This document shows, one piece after another, positions 34,485-44,472 of a DNA stretch of 64,000 bases (the first letter of the stretch is position 1; each line of letters begins with the position of its first letter). Under the pieces are notes generated by a model. It worked only from the letters and a program-made list of their open reading frames with translations, searched no databases and was not told the DNA's origin. Origin of the DNA: BACL11 sp945865535. Its GTDB lineage: Bacteria > Bacteroidota > Bacteroidia > Flavobacteriales > BACL11. The DNA is taken from the NCBI GenBank assembly GCA_947502765.1, contig CANNBA010000004.1:51232-115231 (forward strand), written 5' to 3'. A program made the translations under genes and the position numbers.

Positions 34485-37094
34485 ATGAGCATTCCAAAAA
34501 CATATAACCCACTAATAGCTGAGCAAAAATGGTACAACCATTGGTTAGAAAAGGGTTATTTTCATTCTACTCCAGATAAGAGAGAAGCTTACACTATTGT
34601 AATTCCTCCTCCTAATGTTACTGGAGTGCTACACATGGGGCACATGCTTAATAATACATTGCAAGATGTAATGATTAGAAGAGCAAGAATGATGGGATAC
34701 AATGCTTGTTGGGTGCCTGGAACGGACCATGCATCAATTGCTACTGAAGCTAAAGTTGTGGCAAAACTAGCAAAAGAAGCAATAAAAAAATCTGATTTAA
34801 CAAGAGAAGAATTTTTAGCTCACGCATTTGATTGGAAAAACAAGCATGGGGGAATGATTCTTGAACAATTGAAAAAGCTTGGGGCCTCATGCGATTGGGA
34901 AAGAACAAAATTTACCATGGATGATGACATGAGTGAATCTGTAATCAAAGTTTTTGTTGACCTTTACAATAAAGGACTTATCTATAGAGGAGTACGAATG
35001 GTCAATTGGGACCCTTCAGCACAAACTGCTCTATCTGATGAAGAAGTAATACACAAGGAAATCAACTCAAAACTGTATTATATTGGCTATAATATTGAAG
35101 GCAGTGATGAAAAAATTACTGTAGCAACCACCAGGCCAGAAACTATTTTAGGTGATGCAGCAATTTGTGTAAATCCAAGTGACAAAAGATATACGCACCT
35201 AAAAGGTAAAAACGCAATCATCCCTTTAATTGGGAAAATTATCCCCATTATCTTTGATGATTATGTAGACATGGAATTTGGTACAGGAGCTTTGAAAATC
35301 ACTCCTGCTCACGATATTAATGATTATAAAATTGGTCATAAGCACTCATTAGAAATCATTGATGTCTTAAATGATAATGGAACCCTTAGTGAAGCTGCAC
35401 AACTTTACATTGGAAAAGACAGGTTTGTAGTTCGTGAGGAAATAGCTGTTGATTTGGAAAAAAATGGATTTTTAGTAAAAGCAGAAGAACATCAAAATAA
35501 AGTTGGTTTTTCGGAAAGAACAAATGTAGTCATTGAGCCAAAACTTTCTATGCAATGGTTCTGTAAAATGGAGGAATTTTCAAAACCTGCATTAGAGCAT
35601 GTAATGAATGATGATATTCAATTTCATCCTGCTAAGTTTAAGAATACTTACAGGCACTGGATGGAAAACATCAAAGATTGGTGTGTATCTCGTCAACTTT
35701 GGTGGGGACAACAAATTCCTGCATACTATTATGAAGGAAATAAATTTGTTGTAGCGCCAACAAAAGAAGAAGCATTACTACTTGCTAAAAAAGAAAATCC
35801 AAATATTACAATTGCAGATTTAAGACAAGATGAAGATGTCTTAGACACCTGGTTTTCTTCTTGGATATGGCCAATATCAGTATTTGATGGAATACGAAAT
35901 CCTGATAATAAAGAAATAAACTACTACTACCCTACTAACGATCTAATTACGGGTCCTGATATTCTCTTTTTCTGGGTAGCTCGAATGATAATGGCTGGAT
36001 ATGAATACAGAAAAGAATTGCCCTTTAAAAATGTCTACTTAACCGGTTTGGTTAGAGATAAACAAGGTAGGAAAATGAGTAAATCTCTTGGTAATTCTCC
36101 TGATCCTATTGAGTTAATGGAAAAATATGGTGCAGACGGAGTAAGAGTAGGAATGCTATTGTGTGCACCCGCTGGAAATGATTTGCCTTTTGATGAAGGG
36201 CTTTGCGAACAAGGTAGAAATTTTTCTAATAAAATTTGGAATGCTTTCCGATTAATTAAGGGATGGGAAGTTTCAGATTGTGAGCAACCAGAGAACGCAA
36301 AACAAGCTATTATTTGGTTTGAAAATAAGATAAATAAAGCTATAATTGAAATTGATGAATCTTATACAAAATACAGAATATCAGAAGCTTTAATGAGTAC
36401 TTATAAACTTATTTGGGACGATTTCTGCTCTTGGTATTTGGAAATAGTAAAACCTAACTATGGAAGTCCCATTGATAGCATAACCTATCAAAAAACCATT
36501 CAGCAATTAGAAAAAATCTTGAAATTATTACATCCTTTTATGCCCTTTTTATCAGAAGAAATATGGCACCTTGTAAAAGAAAGAGAGGAAGATATTATTA
36601 TTGCTAATTGGCCAAAAGCTGGAGCAATTGATACTAGCTTATTAGAAGATTTTGAAACTATAACGGAAGTTATTGCTGGAATTAGAACTATTAGAAAAAC
36701 GCAAAATATTCCAAATAAAGAGCCATTAAGCTTAGAAGTGATAAATCATCAAATTCAAAGTAATAATTTGAATACTATTATAGCAAAACTTGGCAATTTA
36801 TCTGTTATCAATACGATTGCTGAGAAACCTACCTCCTCATTCTCATTTATGGTAAAAGCTAATGAATTCTTTATACCAATTGGTAATACTATTGATGTAA
36901 CTTCTGAATTGGAAAAATTACAAAAAGAATTGGATTACAATAAAGGATTTTTAAAATCTGTTGAGAGCAAGTTAAATAATGAAAGATTCGTAAATAGCGC
37001 TCCTAAGCAAGTTATTACAAACGAAAAGAATAAACTGGCTGATACAAAAGCAAAAATTGAGATTTTAGAAAATAAAATTAAAGATTTAGTTTAA
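34485..37094 (+). CDS. valS: Valyl-tRNA synthetase
   Basis: Charges tRNA-Val. Class I synthetase signatures are PPNVTGVLHMGHM (HIGH-type, about residues 42-54) and GRKMSKSLGNSPDP (KMSKS). The editing domain contains TTRPETILGDAAICVNP, and the catalytic core has WCVSRQLWWGQQIP and DVLDTWFSSWIWP. The C-terminus ends in a lysine/glutamate coiled coil (about residues 808-869: LEKLQKELDYNKGFLKSVESK) that clamps tRNA. At 869 residues it is of standard length for the phylum. Confidence 0.97.
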   Translation: MSIPKTYNPLIAEQKWYNHWLEKGYFHSTPDKREAYTIVIPPPNVTGVLHMGHMLNNTLQDVMIRRARMMGYNACWVPGTDHASIATEAKVVAKLAKEAIKKSDLTREEFLAHAFDWKNKHGGMILEQLKKLGASCDWERTKFTMDDDMSESVIKVFVDLYNKGLIYRGVRMVNWDPSAQTALSDEEVIHKEINSKLYYIGYNIEGSDEKITVATTRPETILGDAAICVNPSDKRYTHLKGKNAIIPLIGKIIPIIFDDYVDMEFGTGALKITPAHDINDYKIGHKHSLEIIDVLNDNGTLSEAAQLYIGKDRFVVREEIAVDLEKNGFLVKAEEHQNKVGFSERTNVVIEPKLSMQWFCKMEEFSKPALEHVMNDDIQFHPAKFKNTYRHWMENIKDWCVSRQLWWGQQIPAYYYEGNKFVVAPTKEEALLLAKKENPNITIADLRQDEDVLDTWFSSWIWPISVFDGIRNPDNKEINYYYPTNDLITGPDILFFWVARMIMAGYEYRKELPFKNVYLTGLVRDKQGRKMSKSLGNSPDPIELMEKYGADGVRVGMLLCAPAGNDLPFDEGLCEQGRNFSNKIWNAFRLIKGWEVSDCEQPENAKQAIIWFENKINKAIIEIDESYTKYRISEALMSTYKLIWDDFCSWYLEIVKPNYGSPIDSITYQKTIQQLEKILKLLHPFMPFLSEEIWHLVKEREEDIIIANWPKAGAIDTSLLEDFETITEVIAGIRTIRKTQNIPNKEPLSLEVINHQIQSNNLNTIIAKLGNLSVINTIAEKPTSSFSFMVKANEFFIPIGNTIDVTSELEKLQKELDYNKGFLKSVESKLNNERFVNSAPKQVITNEKNKLADTKAKIEILENKIKDLV

Positions 37095-37109
37095 TCTCAA
37101 ACTTACAAA

Positions 37110-38120
37110 CTATTCTATAACTACTTTTTTCTCTACTGTTCCATCATTATAGATGTAAAAGAGGGGCTCGTTGTTTTTAATTATGGTTTCTCTTCCTAAC
37201 ATATCCACAATCTTAATTAACTTTCTTGTATTGTTAGCTATATCTGAGATTCCTGTAGTATAAATACACGAACCATCATCAACAGTTGCTGTAGGGTTGT
37301 AATTCAGCGCAGTTGGATCAGTACACCCATCAATACTATAAATACACGAACCATCATCAATAGTTGCTGTTGGGTTGTAATTTAGCGCAGTTGAATCAAC
37401 ACAGCCATAAGTAACTTGCGGAAAAATACAAGTATCCGGACAATTAGCCAATGCATTATAGTTAGTAGCTGCTGAATTCATACAACCATAAACTGTTAAA
37501 CAACTTCCATCATCTACAGTGGCAAGTGCATCATAATTACAAGCTGCTGGGTCGGTGCAGCCATAAGCATAAATGCACGAACCGTCATCAACAGTTGCTG
37601 CTAAGTTGTAATTTAGCGCAGTTGGATCAGTACAACCATAAATAGCACTATTGCAATTCGTACTAAATACAGCAGTAGGGTCAATTTGCCAATAATAATT
37701 TGCATAAACAACATTATCTACTTCCACACAAAGTAAGTTGGGGTTGCCAAAAGCCATAACATACCAAAGTCCAAATGGATTGCCGTTTTTTAATGATAGT
37801 GAAGTTAATTGATTATAGCTACAATTTACTTCAAACAAATTAGGATTATTACTTAAATCCAAAGATTGTAACTGGTTGGAATGACAAAACAAATCGGTTA
37901 ATGCAAGAAAATCTTCAATACCAGTAAGGTCAGCTATGCCCTCATTTGAAATATACAAAATCGGGACAGTATCAATTGCTGCAGTATAAACACTATCATC
38001 AAAAATATCATCTAAATCTAAATTAATAAGAACTTGTTCAAAAGCATCATCAGGAACATAGGTTTTTTGGCCAAACCCAATTAAAGGCAAACAAAGTATT
38101 GCAAGTAGTAGTTTTTTCAT
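37110..38120 (-). CDS. Secreted protein with leucine-rich segment and five GCTDP-type repeats, T9SS-like end
   Basis: From ATG 38120 (336 residues), a signal peptide (MKKLLLAILCLPLIGFGQ) is followed by a short leucine-rich region (LTDLFCHSNQLQSLDLSNNPNL), then five tandem units of about 25 residues built on GCTDPxALNYN and DDGSCIY, each with a pair of cysteines. The third unit is divergent (NCPDTC). The C-terminus (LIKIVDMLGRET, ending VEKKVVIE) resembles a short T9SS sorting domain, so surface display is predicted. Its start overlaps the stop of a 36-residue lipoprotein gene (TAATG), so it is coupled to the T9SS operon upstream. Confidence 0.8.
   Translation of the reverse strand: MKKLLLAILCLPLIGFGQKTYVPDDAFEQVLINLDLDDIFDDSVYTAAIDTVPILYISNEGIADLTGIEDFLALTDLFCHSNQLQSLDLSNNPNLFEVNCSYNQLTSLSLKNGNPFGLWYVMAFGNPNLLCVEVDNVVYANYYWQIDPTAVFSTNCNSAIYGCTDPTALNYNLAATVDDGSCIYAYGCTDPAACNYDALATVDDGSCLTVYGCMNSAATNYNALANCPDTCIFPQVTYGCVDSTALNYNPTATIDDGSCIYSIDGCTDPTALNYNPTATVDDGSCIYTTGISDIANNTRKLIKIVDMLGRETIIKNNEPLFYIYNDGTVEKKVVIE
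37258..37647 (-). repeat. Five GCTDP-type protein repeats
   Basis: Five coding repeats of about 75 bases (25 residues). Units 1, 4 and 5 are close in DNA as well as protein; units 2 and 3 have drifted. The pattern suggests recent unequal exchange among some units. Confidence 0.75.
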
Positions 38121-38230
38121 TACCACATTTCTGATTTTATTTTTTTATCTCCATTACAATTTTTTTTTGTAGTACCACAAGAAGATAATACAAAAATTCC
38201 TAAGAAAAATAAAATGATTGTTTTTTTCAT
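38120..38230 (-). CDS. 36-residue lipoprotein between two surface-protein genes
   Basis: Starts MKKTIILFFLGIFVLSSCG, a complete lipoprotein signal with lipobox LSSC (C18), and continues with only about 18 lysine-rich residues (GTTKKNCNGDKK) to the stop. Its ATG overlaps the stop of the upstream 900-residue gene (TAATG) and its own TAA overlaps the ATG of the downstream GCTDP-repeat gene (TAATG). Two such junctions in a row are strong support that it is translated. No family is recognisable. Confidence 0.7.
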   Translation of the reverse strand: MKKTIILFFLGIFVLSSCGTTKKNCNGDKKIKSEMW

Positions 38231-40932
38231 TACTGTTTAATTATTTGTTTAGTAATCGTTTTAGTATTAATGGTCAAACTTACAAAATAAATGCCAGATT
38301 TATAATCAGAAATATTTACCGCTATTGTATTTTCACCAAAATATACTTTTTGAGTATGCTCTTTCCCTACTTTTCTACCTAACTCATCATAAATTACAAT
38401 TTTTGCATCAGCAGTTTTATCCATTTTTACTACAAGTGACAACCTGTCAATTATAGGATTAGGAAAAACAGAAAAATCAAAAAGAGCTGTATTAACATTA
38501 TCAATAGCTAAAACATCACCTATGGAGCTTAAGTTGGTTTGATAAATACCATTTCCGTGTGTAGCAACCACTAGCAAACCATCATTCTCTCTGTATTCTA
38601 AAAACTCAACCACTACAGCCCCAATTTCAGTATCACCAACTTGTTCCCACACTGTATTATTGCCATCTAAAGTAGCGGTACCAAAAAGTCCAACTGAAGT
38701 ACCAACTAAATACAAAGTACTATTTCCTAAAGGAATAATCTTGGCAGTACGGCATGAAGGACCATTACCGCTACCACTAGCATTTTGTTCCAAGTTACCA
38801 GCAATCTTATTCCAGTTTTGGCCTCCATCAGTACTATGGAAAAGGGAATAAACAGAATAGTTAGAATATACAATCATCACCTCATCAGCATTATTAGGAT
38901 TAACGGCTATATCATAAACATAAGAATTTGATCCTGTCAAAGGTGACGTAAGTTCTACTACAGCAGGATCGCCAATATTAGCATTATCAATTCTGAAAAC
39001 CTTTTTATATTTCGTTCCTAAATAGACTACATTAGCAGGATTTACTGAAGTTTCAATAGTAGTAATAATCATAGTAGGGTTTGGAATAGTATCCGAAAAC
39101 ATCTCCCAGCCAAAATCATTCTTATCATGCGAATTGTTATAAGGAACATTGGAAATATCATTATTTCTCCATAGTTTATTTCCAGCGGCCATATAAAGTA
39201 TATCGGTATTTTTATCCATCACCACAGGGTTAATAAACATATAATCAAGACTATCAATTGATGCAGGATCCATACGATTAAATGCTAAGCGCTCTCCATT
39301 AGTATCTAACTTCATTTTGTACATCACTCCTCTTTGAATGGTTAAATAGAAATCCTCCTCATTATCGGCAATACCTCCAAAAGCACCATCTCCATTAAAA
39401 GGCATGTTCCAATGAGAAGTAGGATTGGCCGAAAAATTAATAAAATTCCCATTATCTTGAAAACCACCATGCATTACATTGGAATTTTGATTCCGACTAA
39501 TAGAAACGCCATAAAGCTGAGAAGTATAATAACCGTTGTTTAATGAGGTCCACGCTACTGTGTCGGCAAATGTATCGTAGGATTTATACACCCCACCATC
39601 AGTTGCAGATAGAATTACTTTATCATCAGAAGGTAAAAAAAGTAAATCGTGTTGATCAGGGTGATGATTTTCATAAACTCCCCAATTGCCATCTCCTTCA
39701 ACTGACCCAACAAAATAACCACCAATAATTACAGTATTATTTGGGCTGGCAAAACCATCAGTGGATCTCCATAAATTAGTACCACCAATATAAACTGTAT
39801 TGGGGTCTGAAGGGTGAACTTTAACTAGTAAATCATAGCCTCCCTGAGCATTAAAATTATCAAAAGATGTGGCTTGGTTAGCTGGTATATTTGCTGATAA
39901 ATTTACACATGAACTATCACTGGCATCATATTTCCAAAGAGAAGTCCAAGTTTGACCATTAAAAAACACATCAGTATACTGACCGTAATTATCGGTTTCA
40001 GCTGCAAGAAAATATACTTGATTCTCATTACTTGGATTTATACCAATTGCAATTCTCCCGTACACAGGAGGGAATAAGGAATCTGTAATATTAGTCCAAT
40101 TTTGTCCATCAACTGAACGCCAAATTCCTTTATCCAACCCATCAGATGAAAGAGTAGCATAAACAACTCCATTAGATGCAACTTCCACATTATTGTAATA
40201 AGCACTACCTCCCCCAAGCTCTTGGACCCAACTATTGCCTCCATTCTCACTTCTATAAATTGTACCATAAGTAGCAGCATATACTACATCTAAACTATCA
40301 TTTGATGGATCTGCTTCAATATTCCAGATAAAGTCAAAATCAGAATCAAAACCATTAGTATTTGTTGCTGTAACTGATAAGGAGTCCCAACTTAATCCTC
40401 CATCAACTGATTTATAAATGCCGTTGCCTCCATAATAGGCCTCACCTCCACTAGCAGAACTTCCAGTGAGCTCACCACTACCAAAATACCAGATGTTTTC
40501 TTTCCCTTGTCTTCTATCTTGACTAACACAGGTTACATTGTGCAATTGGTTAGGATCGGTTGTCATAGCCCAAGACAAGCCTCCATCAGTAGAGCGAAAC
40601 ATACCACCACTAGCACCACCAGCAAAAAGTGTGTTTTCATCCAATACGTCCATTGCTAAAGCACGAGTACGCCCTCCTACATTATACGGGCCTCTATGTA
40701 CCCAATTTGCTTTACTCATTGCTGTTGATTTTGGCAAAGTTTTTGCGAAAATCATTTCTTTTTTTCTGATATTCTTTGGAATTTCTCCAGTAATTGGATC
40801 CGCTAATCTGATGCGTTCCCATACTACTCTCTCAGATGGATTATCTAAAGTAAAAGCAACAGTCTTTTGATTTGATTGCTGCTGCGAATTAATTAAAAAT
40901 AGGCTTATAATGAATGGTAAAATGTTAAACAT
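38230..40932 (-). CDS. Large T9SS-exported BNR/WD40-like beta-propeller protein
   Basis: From ATG 40932 the product is 900 residues with an N-terminal signal-like helix (MFNILPFIISLFLINSQ). Repeated motifs RSTDGGLSWA, KSVDGGLSWD, RSENGGNSWV and HSTDGGQNWN are the Asp-box/BNR repeats of a beta-propeller of the sialidase/Vps10 type. The C-terminus, from about residue 818 (FPNPIIDRLSLVV, YDELGRKVG, SGIYFVSL, ending TKQIIKQ), is a type A T9SS sorting domain, so the protein is predicted to be exported to the cell surface or secreted. No catalytic residues of a sialidase are evident; binding is as likely. The ATG 40962 frame adds no signal features. Confidence 0.85.
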   Translation of the reverse strand: MFNILPFIISLFLINSQQQSNQKTVAFTLDNPSERVVWERIRLADPITGEIPKNIRKKEMIFAKTLPKSTAMSKANWVHRGPYNVGGRTRALAMDVLDENTLFAGGASGGMFRSTDGGLSWAMTTDPNQLHNVTCVSQDRRQGKENIWYFGSGELTGSSASGGEAYYGGNGIYKSVDGGLSWDSLSVTATNTNGFDSDFDFIWNIEADPSNDSLDVVYAATYGTIYRSENGGNSWVQELGGGSAYYNNVEVASNGVVYATLSSDGLDKGIWRSVDGQNWTNITDSLFPPVYGRIAIGINPSNENQVYFLAAETDNYGQYTDVFFNGQTWTSLWKYDASDSSCVNLSANIPANQATSFDNFNAQGGYDLLVKVHPSDPNTVYIGGTNLWRSTDGFASPNNTVIIGGYFVGSVEGDGNWGVYENHHPDQHDLLFLPSDDKVILSATDGGVYKSYDTFADTVAWTSLNNGYYTSQLYGVSISRNQNSNVMHGGFQDNGNFINFSANPTSHWNMPFNGDGAFGGIADNEEDFYLTIQRGVMYKMKLDTNGERLAFNRMDPASIDSLDYMFINPVVMDKNTDILYMAAGNKLWRNNDISNVPYNNSHDKNDFGWEMFSDTIPNPTMIITTIETSVNPANVVYLGTKYKKVFRIDNANIGDPAVVELTSPLTGSNSYVYDIAVNPNNADEVMIVYSNYSVYSLFHSTDGGQNWNKIAGNLEQNASGSGNGPSCRTAKIIPLGNSTLYLVGTSVGLFGTATLDGNNTVWEQVGDTEIGAVVVEFLEYRENDGLLVVATHGNGIYQTNLSSIGDVLAIDNVNTALFDFSVFPNPIIDRLSLVVKMDKTADAKIVIYDELGRKVGKEHTQKVYFGENTIAVNISDYKSGIYFVSLTINTKTITKQIIKQ

Positions 40933-41007
40933 GGTTTTATAATTTTTTTGTAAAAATAGCAAAAAGTAATCAAAAATTAGTAAACAGAATTATACTAGCG
41001 GTTTTAC

Positions 41008-41015
41008 TATCTTTG
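41008..41015 (+). promoter_or_regulatory. -7 box of icmF
   Basis: TATCTTTG, 21 bases before ATG 41037. The frame extends to a TTG at 41013 inside the box, which rules that start out. Confidence 0.5.
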
Positions 41016-41036
41016 CCAGCCAGAAAAAACCTTAGC

Positions 41037-44000
41037 ATGCAACAAGCAAAAAAATACAGTCCAAAAAATAAAGTGAGAATTGTAACAGCCGCTTCCCTTT
41101 TTGATGGACATGATGCTGCTATCAATATCATGAGAAGAATTATTCAAGCAACAGGATGTGAGGTTATCCATTTGGGCCATGATAGAAGTGTTGAGGAAGT
41201 AGTAAATTGTGCGATTGAAGAAGATGCTAATGCTATTGCAATGACATCATATCAAGGAGGACATACTGAGTATTTAAAATACATGTATGATTTACTAAAA
41301 GAAAAAAAAGCAACACACATAAAAATATTTGCAGGAGGAGGAGGAACTATACTTCCTCAAGAAATAAAGGAATTACAAGCATACGGAATCACACGAATTT
41401 ACCATCCAGATGATGGTAGAGAAATGGGATTGCAAGGAATGATTAACGATCTCATTAAGCGTTCGGATTTTTTAGTTGGGGAAAAATTAGAAGGCGGCAT
41501 CTCTGAAATTAGAAACAAAAATGCAAATGCCATTTCTCGTATGATATCAGCAGCCGAAAACTGCCCTAAATCACATTCCAAAGTTTTATCAGAAATAAAG
41601 ACTCTTGCAACTAAATCATCTACTCCAGTACTAGGAATTACAGGAACAGGTGGAGCTGGTAAATCCTCATTAGTAGATGAGTTAGTTCGAAGGTTTATTA
41701 TGGATTTCCCATCTAAGAATATTGCTATTGTATCGGTGGATCCATCAAAAAAGAAAACTGGAGGGGCACTACTTGGAGATAGAATCAGGATGAACTCCAT
41801 AAAATCAGATCAAGTTTATATGAGATCTTTAGCAACAAGGCAAGCCAATCTTGCACTTTCTGCACATGTAAATGATGCCGTTGATATTTTAAAAGTTGCT
41901 AATTATGACTTAATCATTTTAGAAACTTCTGGTATTGGTCAATCTGACACAGAAATTTTAGATCATTCTAATATTTCCCTTTATGTGATGACTCCAGAGT
42001 ATGGAGCTGCAACACAATTAGAGAAAATTGACATGCTGGACTTTGCAGATATTATCGCTATCAATAAGTTTGATAAAAAAGGAAATCTAGATGCACTAAG
42101 AGATGTAAAAAAGCAATACCAAAGAAACAATAATCGTTTTGATGAAGATGTTGCAATTATGCCAGTATTTGGCACAATTGCATCACAATTTAACGATCCT
42201 GGAACCAATGCTTTATATAAAGCAATAATTGACAAATTCTCTGAAAAGAAATTAGGAAATTTTAGGTCTAATTTTGAAATTACAAATGAAATGAGTGAAA
42301 AAGTATTTGTAATTCCTCCACATAGAGTCCGTTATCTTTCTGAAATTGCTGAAAACAATAAATCCTATGATAAATGGGTGGATGAACAAAAAGAAATTGC
42401 ACAAAAACTATATGCGTTACAAAAAACATTAGAGATTTTAGATAACTCATCTGAAAATGTTAAAGCACAAATTAAAAAAGAATATGAAGCGCTTCTACTC
42501 GATTTAGACCCTAAAAACAAAATTCTAATTGACTCGTGGGATGCAATTAGGAACAAATACAAGCAAAAAATCTTCAAGTACAAAGTAAGAGGAAAAGAAC
42601 TATCCATTGAAACCCAATCTATTTCACTTTCAGGTTCTGCTATTCCAAAAATAGCATTACCAAAATATGAAGCTTGGGGAGATTTATTAAAATGGCAATT
42701 GCAAGAAAATGTTCCTGGAGAATTCCCTTACACAGCAGGTCTTTTTCCTTTTAAAAGAGAAGGTGAAGATCCAACAAGAATGTTTGCTGGTGAAGGAGGC
42801 CCTGAACGAACAAATAAAAGATTCCATTTAGTAAGTTTAGGCATGCCTGCTAAAAGATTATCTACAGCTTTTGACTCAGTTACTCTTTACGGAAATGATC
42901 CTGACAAACGACCAGATATTTACGGGAAGATTGGTAATGCTGGGGTTTCCATTTGTTGTTTGGACGATTTAAAAAAATTGTATTCTGGATTTGAACTCGC
43001 AAATCCTATGACTTCTGTAAGTATGACCATCAACGGACCAGCACCTATGCTGTTGGCATATTTTATGCATGCAGCTATTGATCAAGAATGCGAGAAATAC
43101 ATCATAGAAAAAGGCCTAGAAAAAGAAGTAGAAAAAAAGATTAAATCTATTTATAAAAACAAAGCCATAAAACGACCAGAATACCAAGGTAAATTACCAG
43201 AAGGAAATAATGGTTTAGGACTCTTTTTATTAGGCGTTACTGGAGATGAAGTTTTAGATAATGATAGTTACCAAAAAATAAAAAAAGAGACCCTAACCAA
43301 AGTTAGAGGAACAGTTCAAGCAGATATTCTAAAAGAAGATCAAGCTCAAAATACCTGTATTTTTTCTACTGAATTTGCATTAAAAATGATGGGAGATGTT
43401 CAAGAGTATTTTATTGATAATAACATTCGAAACTTTTATTCAGTTTCAATTTCGGGTTATCATATTGCAGAGGCAGGGGCTAATCCAATTTCCCAATTGG
43501 CTTTTACCCTTGCTAACGGATTTACTTATGTAGAATACTACATTAGTAGAGGAATGAATATTAATGACTTTGGACCAAACTTATCCTTTTTCTTTAGCAA
43601 TGGCGTAGATCCAGAATATGCAGTTATTGGACGTGTAGCCAGAAAAATTTGGGCAAAAGCTATGAAAAACAAATATGGTGCCAATGAAAGAGCTCAAATG
43701 CTGAAATACCATATTCAAACTTCTGGAAGATCTTTACACGCACAAGAAATTGATTTTAATGATATCCGAACTACATTGCAGGCACTTTACGCCATTTACG
43801 ATAATTGCAACTCATTACACACAAATGCTTATGATGAGGCCATCACTACCCCTACTGAAGAATCGGTAAGAAGAGCTATGGCAATTCAACTCATTATTAA
43901 TAAAGAATTAGGGCTTACAAAAAATGAAAATCCTATCCAAGGAGCATTTATTATTGAAGAACTTACAGATTTAGTTGAAGAAGCCGTTCTTGCTGAATTT

Positions 44001-44405
44001 GATAGAATAACAGAAAGAGGAGGCGTACTTGGAGCAATGGAAACTATGTACCAAAGAAGCAAAATACAAGAAGAAAGTTTGCATTATGAAACTTTAAAGC
44101 ATACGGGAGAATATCCAATTATTGGAGTAAATACTTTCTTGAACAAAAAAGGTTCTCCTACCATTATTCCTAATGAGGTTATTCGTGCCACTGAAAATGA
44201 GAAGAAGTATCAGATTTCTATGCTTGCAGAGCTCCATAAAGGCAGCAAGAAAGAAGCAGCTGTTCTACTAAGTAAACTACAAGAAGCAGCTATAAAAAAC
44301 CAGAATATCTTTGGATTTTTGATGGATGCAGCAAAAGTATGCTCCTTAGGAGCAATTACCAATGCCCTTTTTAAAGTTGGTGGGCAGTACAGAAGGAATA
44401 TGTAA
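41037..44405 (+). CDS. icmF: Fused isobutyryl-CoA mutase IcmF (B12-binding, G-protein, mutase)
   Basis: Catalyses the adenosylcobalamin-dependent rearrangement of isobutyryl-CoA and butyryl-CoA. The N-terminal domain has the cobalamin motif SLFDGHDAAIN with the axial histidine H25. A central G-protein chaperone domain (MeaB-like) holds the Walker A motif GTGGAGKSSL near residue 200 and the base-recognition motif INKFDKKG. The C-terminal mutase barrel holds FPYTAGLFPFKREGEDPTRM, RTNKRFHLVSLG, MTINGPAP, ISGYHIAEAGANP and HIQTSGRSLHAQE. This order and the FPFKREGEDPTRMF segment are those of IcmF rather than methylmalonyl-CoA mutase. The product is 1122 residues. The promoter and ATG position fix the start. 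Confidence 0.92.
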   Translation: MQQAKKYSPKNKVRIVTAASLFDGHDAAINIMRRIIQATGCEVIHLGHDRSVEEVVNCAIEEDANAIAMTSYQGGHTEYLKYMYDLLKEKKATHIKIFAGGGGTILPQEIKELQAYGITRIYHPDDGREMGLQGMINDLIKRSDFLVGEKLEGGISEIRNKNANAISRMISAAENCPKSHSKVLSEIKTLATKSSTPVLGITGTGGAGKSSLVDELVRRFIMDFPSKNIAIVSVDPSKKKTGGALLGDRIRMNSIKSDQVYMRSLATRQANLALSAHVNDAVDILKVANYDLIILETSGIGQSDTEILDHSNISLYVMTPEYGAATQLEKIDMLDFADIIAINKFDKKGNLDALRDVKKQYQRNNNRFDEDVAIMPVFGTIASQFNDPGTNALYKAIIDKFSEKKLGNFRSNFEITNEMSEKVFVIPPHRVRYLSEIAENNKSYDKWVDEQKEIAQKLYALQKTLEILDNSSENVKAQIKKEYEALLLDLDPKNKILIDSWDAIRNKYKQKIFKYKVRGKELSIETQSISLSGSAIPKIALPKYEAWGDLLKWQLQENVPGEFPYTAGLFPFKREGEDPTRMFAGEGGPERTNKRFHLVSLGMPAKRLSTAFDSVTLYGNDPDKRPDIYGKIGNAGVSICCLDDLKKLYSGFELANPMTSVSMTINGPAPMLLAYFMHAAIDQECEKYIIEKGLEKEVEKKIKSIYKNKAIKRPEYQGKLPEGNNGLGLFLLGVTGDEVLDNDSYQKIKKETLTKVRGTVQADILKEDQAQNTCIFSTEFALKMMGDVQEYFIDNNIRNFYSVSISGYHIAEAGANPISQLAFTLANGFTYVEYYISRGMNINDFGPNLSFFFSNGVDPEYAVIGRVARKIWAKAMKNKYGANERAQMLKYHIQTSGRSLHAQEIDFNDIRTTLQALYAIYDNCNSLHTNAYDEAITTPTEESVRRAMAIQLIINKELGLTKNENPIQGAFIIEELTDLVEEAVLAEFDRITERGGVLGAMETMYQRSKIQEESLHYETLKHTGEYPIIGVNTFLNKKGSPTIIPNEVIRATENEKKYQISMLAELHKGSKKEAAVLLSKLQEAAIKNQNIFGFLMDAAKVCSLGAITNALFKVGGQYRRNM

Positions 44406-44472
44406 AACTAAAAATGATTACTTTTACAATTCATAAAGATTCTGTTAAAAAAAACTCTTGAAAAATTCAAAA

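Noticed and set aside
39543..39728. Plus-strand ORF inside the BNR protein gene
   Set aside because: Antisense to a strongly supported gene with signal peptide and T9SS tail.
41399..41800. 133-residue minus-strand ORF inside icmF
   Set aside because: Antisense to a well-identified B12/G-protein region.
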